Shown piece by piece: positions 55,642 to 64,000 of a DNA stretch of 64,000 nucleotides. Position 1 is the stretch's first letter, and each line of letters begins with the position of its first letter. The stretch is from positions 191,758 to 255,757 of the forward strand of contig CACDRL010000001.1 in NCBI GenBank assembly GCA_902555435.1, read 5' to 3'. This stretch comes from an uncultured Pelagibacteraceae bacterium. GTDB taxonomy: Bacteria; Pseudomonadota; Alphaproteobacteria; Pelagibacterales; Pelagibacteraceae. The translations under genes and the position numbers were made by a program. The notes under the pieces are model-generated. The model was not told the DNA's origin. It did no database searches and saw only the letters and a list, made by a program, of their open reading frames with translations.

Positions 55642-57600
55642 TTGAGTAAAATACATAACGATTTAGCAAATTGTATCAGATTTTTATCTATTGATGCAGT
55701 TCAAAAAGCTAATTCTGGTCACCCTGGGATGCCAATGGGTATGGCAGACGTTGCAACCGTACTTTTTAGGCATTTTTTAAAATTCAATCCGCAAAATCCA
55801 AATTGGATAAATAGAGATAGATTTGTTTTATCAGCCGGACATGGTTCAATGCTTCTTTATTCTTTGTTGTATTTGACTGGTTATAAAAGTATTTCGTTAA
55901 ATTCGATTAAAAAGTTTAGACAACTAAACTCTATTTGTGCAGGTCATCCAGAGTATCATCCAAAAACTGGAATTGAGACAACCACTGGTCCACTTGGACA
56001 AGGAATAGCTAATGCAGTTGGATTTGCAATAGCTGAGGAAGTACTCAAAAACAAAATAGGTAAAAATCTAATTAATCATAAAACTTATGTTCTAGCTGGC
56101 GATGGTTGCTTGATGGAAGGTATTAGTCACGAAGCAATGAGTTTAGCTGGTCACTTAAAATTAAAAAATTTGGTGATGCTTTTCGATAATAATAATATTT
56201 CAATAGATGGTCCAACAAGTCTTGCTGTGTCAGATAATTTTAAAAAAAGATTTCAAAGCTATGGATGGGATTACATATTAGTTGACGGCCACAATGAAAA
56301 TCAAATTTATAGAGCTTTAAAAAAAGTTCAAAATGCGAAAAAACCAACTGTAATTTCTTGTAAAACAAAAATTGGATATGGTTCTCCAAATAAATCTGGC
56401 AAATCGTCTTCACATGGCAGTCCTTTAGGACTAGATGAAATCAAATTAGTAAGAAAAGCACTTAAGTGGAAATATAAAGCCTTTGAAATTCCTAATAAGT
56501 TAATGAAGGAATGGAGAGCTATAGGAAACAAGGGTCAGTTAATTGAAAAAAAATGGAACAAGTTAATTAAAAAACATAGTAAAAAATTTAGCCTAATCAA
56601 AAAAAATAACTTTAGAAATGCTTTAAATTCAGAAAAGAAACTTGCGGTTAAAGAACTTAAAAGCTTGGCAACAAGAAAGTGTTCTGAGTTAACTTTAAAT
56701 GCATTAACCAATTCAAATAATAATCTCATTGGTGGTTCTGCAGATTTAGCTGGATCCAACAACACCAAAACAAAAAAACATAAAATTATTACACCAGGAA
56801 ATTTTGATGGAAATTATATTCATTATGGTGTCAGAGAACACGCAATGAGTGGCGTTATGAATGGAATCGCACTACATAGTAATTTTATTCCTTATGGTGG
56901 AACCTTTTTAATATTTTCTGACTACTGTAAACCTTCAATAAGATTATCAGCTCTAATGCAACAAAGAGTTATTTATGTAATGACACATGATTCTATTGGC
57001 TTAGGTGAAGATGGGCCGACACATCAACCAATTGAGCAATTATCTGGTTTAAGATCAATTCCAAACCTAAATGTTTTTAGACCTGCAGACAGAATTGAAA
57101 CAATTGAATGCTGGGAGCATGCATTAAAAACTGTAAAAACTCCAAGTGTTTTATCCCTAACAAGACAAAATTTAGACCCGATTAGAAAAAAATATTCCTC
57201 AAATAATAAATCTTCACTTGGTGCTTATGAAGTTCTCAGAACTAATAAAAAAATTAAACTAACAATTTTAGCAAGTGGTTCAGAAGTAAATCTTGCAATC
57301 GAGGCAAGTCATAAACTTGCCAAAGATAAAATTTATTCTAAAGTTATTTCGGTACCTTGTATGGAACTCTTTGATAAACAAAGTAAATCTTATAAAAATA
57401 AAATACTAAATGAAACCAAAAATAAAATCTCTATAGAAGCTGGTTCAAGTGATTGTTGGAAAAAGTATGTTGGAGAAAATGGAAAAAATTTTGGAATTAA
57501 TGGATTTGGTAAAAGTGCACCATTTAAAGAAATATATAAATTTTTTGGGCTTACAAAAGAAAATATAACTAGCAAATCAAAAAAATTCATTAATAATTAA
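55642..57600 (+). CDS. tkt: Transketolase
   Basis: LANCIRFLSIDAVQKANSGHPGMPMGMAD, GDGCLMEGISHEA. The track start at 55642 is ATG (MSKIHNDLAN). Confidence 0.97.
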   Translation: MSKIHNDLANCIRFLSIDAVQKANSGHPGMPMGMADVATVLFRHFLKFNPQNPNWINRDRFVLSAGHGSMLLYSLLYLTGYKSISLNSIKKFRQLNSICAGHPEYHPKTGIETTTGPLGQGIANAVGFAIAEEVLKNKIGKNLINHKTYVLAGDGCLMEGISHEAMSLAGHLKLKNLVMLFDNNNISIDGPTSLAVSDNFKKRFQSYGWDYILVDGHNENQIYRALKKVQNAKKPTVISCKTKIGYGSPNKSGKSSSHGSPLGLDEIKLVRKALKWKYKAFEIPNKLMKEWRAIGNKGQLIEKKWNKLIKKHSKKFSLIKKNNFRNALNSEKKLAVKELKSLATRKCSELTLNALTNSNNNLIGGSADLAGSNNTKTKKHKIITPGNFDGNYIHYGVREHAMSGVMNGIALHSNFIPYGGTFLIFSDYCKPSIRLSALMQQRVIYVMTHDSIGLGEDGPTHQPIEQLSGLRSIPNLNVFRPADRIETIECWEHALKTVKTPSVLSLTRQNLDPIRKKYSSNNKSSLGAYEVLRTNKKIKLTILASGSEVNLAIEASHKLAKDKIYSKVISVPCMELFDKQSKSYKNKILNETKNKISIEAGSSDCWKKYVGENGKNFGINGFGKSAPFKEIYKFFGLTKENITSKSKKFINN

Positions 57601-57602
57601 TT

Positions 57603-58610
57603 ATGACAATAAAGGTTGGAATAAATGGAATGGGTAGAATTGGTCGAATGGTAATAAGATCAATAATAGAAAACGAAAACAAAAATATAAAAATTCAACA
57701 CATAAATAATAGATCAAATTCTGAGGCTACCTGTACATTGATAAAATATGATTCAATACATGGTAAATTTAATGCTAATTTAGATTTTGATGAAAATCAC
57801 TTAATAATAAATAATAAAAAAATTACATTTTCTCAGGAATCTAATATTGAAAATATAGACTGGAAAAAATTTGATGTTGATTATGTTTTTGAATGTACGG
57901 GAAAATTTAACTCTAAAGAAAAACTTTTAGCTCACATTCAAAATGGAGCAAAAAAAGTAATTGTATCAGCACCATGTAAAGACGCAGATAAAACAATTGT
58001 ATTTGGTGTAAACGAAAAAGATATAACCAGTGAAGATCAAATAATCTCAGCAGCATCTTGCACCACAAACTGTTTAGCTCCAGTTGTGCATACGCTAAAT
58101 GAAAATTTTGAAATTGAAAAAGGTTTTATGACTACTATTCACGCCTTTACAAGTGATCAAAGAATTTTAGATAATTCTCATAAAGACCCAAGAAGAGCAA
58201 GAGCCGCGAGTCAATCAATTGTCCCAACATCTACTGGTGCCTCAAAAGCAATTGGTGAAATAATTCCAAGCTTGAAAGGGAAATTAGAGGGAGTTGCAAT
58301 GAGAGTACCTACACCAAATGTTTCACTTGTAGAATTAGTTTTCTGTACGAAAAAAAATATCAATAAAGAAAATATAAATAAATCATTTGAATTAGCGTCT
58401 AAAAATAATTTAAAAAATGTATTAGAAATCACTCATGAGAAATTAGTATCAATTGATTTTAACCATAACCCTGCATCAGCCATTGTTGATGGATCACTTA
58501 CTAATGTTGTTGGAGATAATATGGGTAAAATTTCAGCCTGGTATGATAATGAATGGGGTTTTTCAAATCGTATGTGTGATATTGCAGAATTTATTCATCA
58601 AAATTCTTAA
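57603..58610 (+). CDS. gap: Glyceraldehyde-3-phosphate dehydrogenase
   Basis: VGINGMGRIGRMVIRS, SAASCTTNCLAPVVHTL. Confidence 0.97.
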   Translation: MTIKVGINGMGRIGRMVIRSIIENENKNIKIQHINNRSNSEATCTLIKYDSIHGKFNANLDFDENHLIINNKKITFSQESNIENIDWKKFDVDYVFECTGKFNSKEKLLAHIQNGAKKVIVSAPCKDADKTIVFGVNEKDITSEDQIISAASCTTNCLAPVVHTLNENFEIEKGFMTTIHAFTSDQRILDNSHKDPRRARAASQSIVPTSTGASKAIGEIIPSLKGKLEGVAMRVPTPNVSLVELVFCTKKNINKENINKSFELASKNNLKNVLEITHEKLVSIDFNHNPASAIVDGSLTNVVGDNMGKISAWYDNEWGFSNRMCDIAEFIHQNS

Positions 58611-59785
58611 TGCAAAGTGTTTCTGAACTAACCAACCTTCGAGGTAAAAAAGTTATTTTAAGATTGGATTTAAATGTCCCTCTAAAGAATGGTGAGATAA
58701 CAGACACAACAAGAATTGATAAAGTTCTTCCAACAATTGAATTTTTGTTAAAGCAAAATTCAAAAATAATTATCTTATCTCATGTTGGTCGACCGAAAGG
58801 AAAGGTAATAAGAGATCTTTCTTTAAAACCAATACAAGAGGATATAGAAAAAAAATTAAATGAGAAAATAAATCTTATTGAAAAAAATATTTATGAGATA
58901 AAAAAAGACATACTTAATAATTTTAATGAAAAAATTTTATTAATTGAAAATATTAGATTTTACCCAGAAGAGGAAAAAAATGATACTAATTTTGCAAAAC
59001 ATTTGGCAAGTTTAGGTGATATTTATGTAAATGATGCTTTTTCATGCTCACATAGAGCTCACACGTCTGTTTGTGAAATTTCAAAATTTTTACCATCTTT
59101 TTCAGGATTACAACTAGATTTAGAGATAAATGCATTAAAAAAAATTACATCTAACATAACTAAACCTGTTACTTGCATAATAGGAGGATCTAAAATTTCT
59201 ACTAAAATTAATATTATAAAAAACTTAATTTCAAAATTTGATAACATAGTGATTGTGGGTGCAATGGCGAATAACTTAATTGAATACAATGGATACAGCA
59301 TTGGAAAATCTCTTAAGGAACAAAATGTTAATTCTATAGTTAATGAAATACTCTCATATTCAAAAGAAAAAAATTGTAAAATAATTTTTCCAGAAGATGT
59401 GGTAGTGGCCAATGATTTAAATGGTCAGCCTAAAACTAAAGAATTAAATCAAATTCAATTAGATGAAATGATTTTGGATATAGGTCCAAAAACTGTTGAA
59501 AGTATATGTAATATTATAGATAATACAAATACCATATTATGGAACGGTCCTGCTGGTTATTTTGAGAATCCTAATTTTGCAAATGGAAGTAATGAAATTG
59601 CAAAAAAAATAGTTAAAAAAAATAAAGAAAATAAAATTTACTCTGTTGTGGGTGGTGGGGATACTGTTTCATTAATTAACTCTTTAAATGTTGCTAAAAA
59701 CTTTAATTTTGTTTCAACTGCAGGTGGAGCATTTTTAGAATATCTTGAAGGAAAGAAACTTCCTGGTATAAGCGCCTTAAATTAG
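58610..59785 (+). CDS. pgk: Phosphoglycerate kinase
   Basis: VILRLDLNVPLKNGEI, ILSHVGRPKG, SVVGGGDTVSLI. Confidence 0.97.
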   Translation: MQSVSELTNLRGKKVILRLDLNVPLKNGEITDTTRIDKVLPTIEFLLKQNSKIIILSHVGRPKGKVIRDLSLKPIQEDIEKKLNEKINLIEKNIYEIKKDILNNFNEKILLIENIRFYPEEEKNDTNFAKHLASLGDIYVNDAFSCSHRAHTSVCEISKFLPSFSGLQLDLEINALKKITSNITKPVTCIIGGSKISTKINIIKNLISKFDNIVIVGAMANNLIEYNGYSIGKSLKEQNVNSIVNEILSYSKEKNCKIIFPEDVVVANDLNGQPKTKELNQIQLDEMILDIGPKTVESICNIIDNTNTILWNGPAGYFENPNFANGSNEIAKKIVKKNKENKIYSVVGGGDTVSLINSLNVAKNFNFVSTAGGAFLEYLEGKKLPGISALN

Positions 59786-59786
59786 A

Positions 59787-60797
59787 ATGTCAGAATTGAA
59801 TAAAATTGCTCTTAAAATACTTTCAAATGGCAAAGGAATACTTGCGGCAGATGAAAGTAATGGAACTATGACAAAAAGACTTGAGGCTGTTAATGTTGAG
59901 TCTACACCAAAAAACAGACTCGCTTTTAGAGAAACCCTTTTTAGTTCAGAGAGTATGAAAGATTGTATAGGTGGTGTGATTTTATACGATGAAACGATAA
60001 ACCAAATTTCAAATTCAGGTAAATCAATTCCTGAATTAATTTCTGCTAGTGGAGCAGTCCCAGGAATTAAAGTAGATACTGGTGCAAAGAATTTGGCAAA
60101 CTCTCCTGAAGAAAAAATTACTGAAGGACTGGACGGATTAAGAGAAAGATTAAAAAAATACTATGAGCTTGGTGCAAGATTTACAAAATGGAGAGGTGTT
60201 TACTCCATAGGCAATAAATATCCTAGTAAACTTGCAATTCATTCCAATGCTCATGCACTTGCAAGATATGCCGCGTTAGTACAAGAATGTGAAATGGTTC
60301 CTATAGTTGAGCCAGAAGTTTTGATGGAAGGTGATCATTCTGCAGATGAATGTTTAAAAAAAACATCAGAAGTTATAAAAAAATGCTTTGAAGAATTAAT
60401 TATACATAAAATTGATTTATCAGGGATTATTTTAAAACCAAATATGATTTTAGCCGGAAGTAATTCAAAAAATAAACTTTCTAATGAAGAGGTTTCAAAT
60501 AAAACACTTGAATGTCTAAAAAATTCAGTACCGACAGAAGTCCCGGGAATTGCTTTTTTGTCAGGAGGCCAATCTGAAGTAGAAGCAACAGAGAATTTAA
60601 ATTTAATTAGCAAAAACAATAGTGCAAATTTTATTGTTACCTATTCATACGGTAGAGCCTTACAACAAAGTGCTCTTAAATTTTGGTCTAAAGATATCAC
60701 TAAAATCAACGAAACACAGAATATTTTTAATCATAGAGCTAGAATGTGTACTTTAGCTGCTCAAGGAAAATGGACTAGCGATCTTGAGAATAAATAA
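59787..60797 (+). CDS. Class I fructose-bisphosphate aldolase
   Basis: GKGILAADESNGTMTKRLE, RFTKWRGVYSIG, GIAFLSGGQSE. Confidence 0.95.
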   Translation: MSELNKIALKILSNGKGILAADESNGTMTKRLEAVNVESTPKNRLAFRETLFSSESMKDCIGGVILYDETINQISNSGKSIPELISASGAVPGIKVDTGAKNLANSPEEKITEGLDGLRERLKKYYELGARFTKWRGVYSIGNKYPSKLAIHSNAHALARYAALVQECEMVPIVEPEVLMEGDHSADECLKKTSEVIKKCFEELIIHKIDLSGIILKPNMILAGSNSKNKLSNEEVSNKTLECLKNSVPTEVPGIAFLSGGQSEVEATENLNLISKNNSANFIVTYSYGRALQQSALKFWSKDITKINETQNIFNHRARMCTLAAQGKWTSDLENK

Positions 60798-61398
60798 AAA
60801 AAAATTTATTTATCTTATCTCCCCAAATAAAATAACAAAGAATTTTTACCAGATGCTCAATGAGGTATTAAAATCTGGTAAAATAAGTTTTTTTCAAATG
60901 AGATTTAAAAAATATTCTTTTGAAAAAAAAATTTTGATAGGAAAAAAAATCAGACATTTGTGTAAAAAAAGTAATGTAAAATTTATTGTTAACGATGACC
61001 CAACTCTTGCTAAAAAACTAAACGCTGATGGATGTCATTTGGGACAAAAAGATATGAATATTAAAGATGCCAAAAAAATAATAGGAGGTAAAATTATTGG
61101 AATAACCTGTCATAACTCAATTAAACTAGCAAAAGAAGCAATTAAAAATAAGGCTAATTACATTGCATTTGGTGCTTTTTTTCCGACAAAAACAAAAAAA
61201 GCTAAATGTAAATCCAACATAAAAACTTTAAATAAAGCAAAGAAATTAACAAATATTCCTATTGTAGCTATTGGTGGAATAACAAACAAAAACTATAAAA
61301 AACTTTTATTGAACAATGCAAATTTTTTAGCTATCTCAGGCTACATTTGGAATAATAAAAAATATAAACCTATCGAAGCTATAGAAAATTTAAAATGA
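60784..61398 (+). CDS. thiE: Thiamine-phosphate synthase
   Basis: FQMRFKKYSFEKK, VNDDPTLAKKLNADGCHLGQKDM, IPIVAIGGIT; 14-nt overlap with aldolase gene. Confidence 0.9.
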   Translation: MRINKKKFIYLISPNKITKNFYQMLNEVLKSGKISFFQMRFKKYSFEKKILIGKKIRHLCKKSNVKFIVNDDPTLAKKLNADGCHLGQKDMNIKDAKKIIGGKIIGITCHNSIKLAKEAIKNKANYIAFGAFFPTKTKKAKCKSNIKTLNKAKKLTNIPIVAIGGITNKNYKKLLLNNANFLAISGYIWNNKKYKPIEAIENLK

Positions 61399-61955
61399 AA
61401 ATTAATGCAAGTGAAATTAGAGTTGGGATGCTTTTAGAATATAAAAATGATTTATGGCAAGTTCTAAAAACACAACATGTAAAACCTGGTAAAGGAGGTG
61501 CATTTGCACAAGTAGAAATGAAAAGTGTTGGTAAAAATACTAAACTAAATGAAAGATTTAGATCAAGCGAAACTGTTGAAAAAGCATCACTAGATGAAAA
61601 TAAATACAATTATCTTTATGAAGATGATGTTAATTATTTTTTTATGGAACCAAAAACTTTTGAACAAATTGAAATTAAAAAAGAAATTATTGGAGACCAG
61701 GGAAAATTATTAACTGAAAATCTTGAGGTATCTGTAAGCTTTTATGATGAAAATCCAATTTCGGTTGAATTACCAAACCAAGTACAATGTAAAATAGAAA
61801 CTACTGATGCTGCATTAAAAGGACAAACAGTATCTTCATCATACAAACCAGCAACTCTAGATAATGGTTTAAAAATTCAAGTTCCACCATTTATAGAAGC
61901 AGGTGATGAGGTTATTGTTGATACTCGAAATCTAGAGTACGTAAAAAAGATTTAA
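61395..61955 (+). CDS. efp: Translation elongation factor P
   Basis: RVGMLLEYKNDLWQVLKTQHVKPGKGGAFAQVEMKS. Confidence 0.97.
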   Translation: MKINASEIRVGMLLEYKNDLWQVLKTQHVKPGKGGAFAQVEMKSVGKNTKLNERFRSSETVEKASLDENKYNYLYEDDVNYFFMEPKTFEQIEIKKEIIGDQGKLLTENLEVSVSFYDENPISVELPNQVQCKIETTDAALKGQTVSSSYKPATLDNGLKIQVPPFIEAGDEVIVDTRNLEYVKKI

Positions 61956-61956
61956 A

Positions 61957-62697
61957 ATGATATCAATATCATCAAATCTTAACTTAATGATAAAAGCTGC
62001 TGAAAAAGCCTCTAAATCTGTAATTCGTGATTTTGGAGAAGTTGAAAAATTACAAGTTTCAAAAAAAGGTCCTAGAGACTTCGTTACAAAAACTGACAAA
62101 CTTGTAGAAAAAATAATAATTGACGAGCTTAGTAAAAGTAAAAAAAATTATTCTTTTCTTTCTGAAGAAATTGGATCAATTAAAAACAAAGATAGGGAAA
62201 ATATCTGGATAATTGATCCGATAGATGGGACTACAAATTTTCTTCATGGTATTCCTCATTTTGCAATATGTATTGCATTAGAGTCTAATCAAGAAATAAT
62301 AAGTGGACTAATTTATGATCCAATAAAAGATGAAATGTTTTTTGCTGAGAAAAATAAGGGTGCATTCTTAAATAATCACAGATTAAGAGTATCAAATAAA
62401 AATTCAATTGAAGACTGCTTATTTTCTAGTAATCATGAAGGTGTTAAATTCAGTAACCTTAATATGAGATATAGCGGTTGTGCTGCTTTAGATTTAGCGT
62501 ATGTTTCGTCCGGAAGACTTGATGGTTTTTTTCATAATAAAATTAATTTATGGGACATCGCCGCAGGAGCTCTTTTGGTAGAAGAGGCGGGTGGAATAAT
62601 AAATAACATCAAAGATTATAAAAATGATGATATAAATATCAGAGCTGCAAGCAGTGTTATTTACGATGAAATGATTAAAAATCTTAAGGACTTCTAG
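61957..62697 (+). CDS. suhB: Inositol monophosphatase family protein (SuhB-like)
   Basis: FLSEEIGS, WIIDPIDGTTNFLHGIPHFAICIAL, LWDIAAGALLVEEAGG. Confidence 0.95.
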   Translation: MISISSNLNLMIKAAEKASKSVIRDFGEVEKLQVSKKGPRDFVTKTDKLVEKIIIDELSKSKKNYSFLSEEIGSIKNKDRENIWIIDPIDGTTNFLHGIPHFAICIALESNQEIISGLIYDPIKDEMFFAEKNKGAFLNNHRLRVSNKNSIEDCLFSSNHEGVKFSNLNMRYSGCAALDLAYVSSGRLDGFFHNKINLWDIAAGALLVEEAGGIINNIKDYKNDDINIRAASSVIYDEMIKNLKDF

Positions 62698-62842
62698 CCT
62701 AATTATTATATAAAAAAAATTATTATTAATTTACCAAGCCATCATATTATTTATTTTTGAAATTAAATTTTGATAACTTTAAATTAAATAATTTTAAACA
62801 TTTAATATTGCTTAATTTCATCAACTATATAAAGTAAAATTA

Positions 62843-63844
62843 ATGAAAAAAAAAAATTCTGATGAAATAGACTTAATTGATATCTTCATAGTTATTAAAC
62901 AAAATTTTATTAAAGTTTTGTTGATAACAATCGTTTTCATATTTTTAATGTTTATTTATCTTATTTCTCAAAAATCAGAACAAATAAGCTATACAGCAAA
63001 AACAAAAATATTGCCTATTTCTACTTTTGATGTTTCGGATTATTCAGCTTACAACAGTTATTTGAAAGAGTATTCTTTAAAAAAACAATATAAATTATTC
63101 AAGAAAAATGAAGGAGATTCAAATATTGCATTTAATATAGGAACACCAAATTTAATTGATAACTTTAATTTAATTAACAAAAAAATTCTTTTGGATTTAT
63201 TTATTGATAAACTGAAAGAAAGAGAAATTTTCATTGAGGCAATTAAAAAATTTGATTTAGTAAACGAGGAAAATTTCCAATTTCAATCAGAATATGAAAA
63301 TAAAGTTAGAGAAATAGCAAATAGAATTAATATTATAAATTATACAAATGAACCAAGTTTAATTCCTGATTGGAATTTAGTTTTTCAAGTTACTAATAAA
63401 GACAAATGGGATTCATTTTTATATTATGTTGAGGATAAAACAAATGAAGAAGTTAGAAAATATTTAATTGAAAATTTTAATAGATTAGTTTCACATGAAA
63501 ATAACTTAAAAAACTATAAAATAGAAGATCTCGATGTTTTAATCCAAAACAATCAGAGTGATTCAAAATTACAAGAAAAATTATTAAAAGATAAAAAAAT
63601 GATGATTACCGACCAAAGCATGAAAAGACTGCAAAACTTATTTATTACAACTCCATTATTGGATAAAGAAAAATTTTATGCTTCTAAATTGATAGTTCAT
63701 TCAACTGAATACAATATTAAAACACAACAAACATCAAAGAAAGTATCACTGATCTCCATTGCTATAATTGGTTTTATTTTTGGTATAATCTATGTGATTA
63801 TTTTCAACTCCGTGAAAAATCGAGCAAAAAAGTCTAACCTATAG
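62843..63844 (+). CDS. Wzz/chain-length determinant family (polysaccharide co-polymerase-like) protein
   Basis: N-terminal IDLIDIFIVIKQNFIKVLLITIVFIFLMFIYLI and C-terminal TM (VSLISIAIIGFIFGIIYVIIF); no kinase domain. Confidence 0.8.
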   Translation: MKKKNSDEIDLIDIFIVIKQNFIKVLLITIVFIFLMFIYLISQKSEQISYTAKTKILPISTFDVSDYSAYNSYLKEYSLKKQYKLFKKNEGDSNIAFNIGTPNLIDNFNLINKKILLDLFIDKLKEREIFIEAIKKFDLVNEENFQFQSEYENKVREIANRINIINYTNEPSLIPDWNLVFQVTNKDKWDSFLYYVEDKTNEEVRKYLIENFNRLVSHENNLKNYKIEDLDVLIQNNQSDSKLQEKLLKDKKMMITDQSMKRLQNLFITTPLLDKEKFYASKLIVHSTEYNIKTQQTSKKVSLISIAIIGFIFGIIYVIIFNSVKNRAKKSNL

Positions 63845-63907
63845 TTATATTTAATGGTTTTCATGAAAATTTAGCTACAAATTGTTTAGTTTGTATAATT
63901 TTTCTCT

Positions 63908-63925
63908 TTCAACAAATCTGTTGAA
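63908..63925 (+). other. Small hairpin between the Wzz-like gene and rpmE (possible weak terminator)
   Basis: TTCAACA-AATC-TGTTGAA perfect 7-bp stem; no clean U-tract. Confidence 0.4.
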
Positions 63926-63975
63926 TTAATAAACTTTTAATTGTGTTAAAAAATTCTTTTGCTATAAAGCTCCGT

Positions 63976-64000
63976 ATGAAAAAAAATATACACCCTAATT
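63976..64000 (+). CDS. rpmE: Ribosomal protein L31 (start only, runs off window)
   Basis: ATG AAA AAA AAT ATA CAC CCT AAT = MKKNIHPN, matching the conserved L31 N-terminus MKK(D/N)IHP. Confidence 0.7.

Noticed and set aside
62698-62842. Possible small RNA or riboswitch in the 145-bp gap before the Wzz-like gene
   Set aside because: Almost pure A/T with no stable GC-containing stems or recognisable aptamer motif.

Overview
This is a low-GC, gene-dense chromosomal window. Its gene content and order are alphaproteobacterial and most resemble the SAR11/Pelagibacterales lineage (inference: very short spacers, ThyX, class I aldolase plus PPDK, two-piece tmRNA). Nearly all of it is housekeeping: mreBCD-mrdA-rodA, leuA, an oligopeptide-type ABC importer, ilvBHC, miaA, degP-yjeT-hflC-hflK, mrp, thyX, ppdK, glyQS, isoprenoid genes (ispA, dxs, a long-chain polyprenyl synthase), aroC, tsaC, an ABC-2 exporter, tRNA-Arg(UCG), rluD-rpoH-purA-thiD-glmM-folP-ftsH-tilS, the Tol-Pal cluster, ruvC-yebC, zapA, a tkt-gap-pgk-aldolase-thiE-efp-suhB run, and a Wzz-like chain-length determinant before rpmE. 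The most interesting element that the ORF track misses is a circularly permuted (two-piece) tmRNA gene at about 21188-21445 on the + strand. It has a readable tag, ANESYALAA*, and is overlapped by spurious N-terminal extensions of the thyX ORF. I found no CRISPR array, transposon, prophage or recognisable defence island. I do not see convincing evidence of an entirely new system. The best leads are the tmRNA architecture, a 14-bp perfect hairpin inside the peptide-transporter operon, and three candidate accessory insertions (the GSDH-like gene, the ABC-2 pair beside the tRNA, and the Wzz gene).
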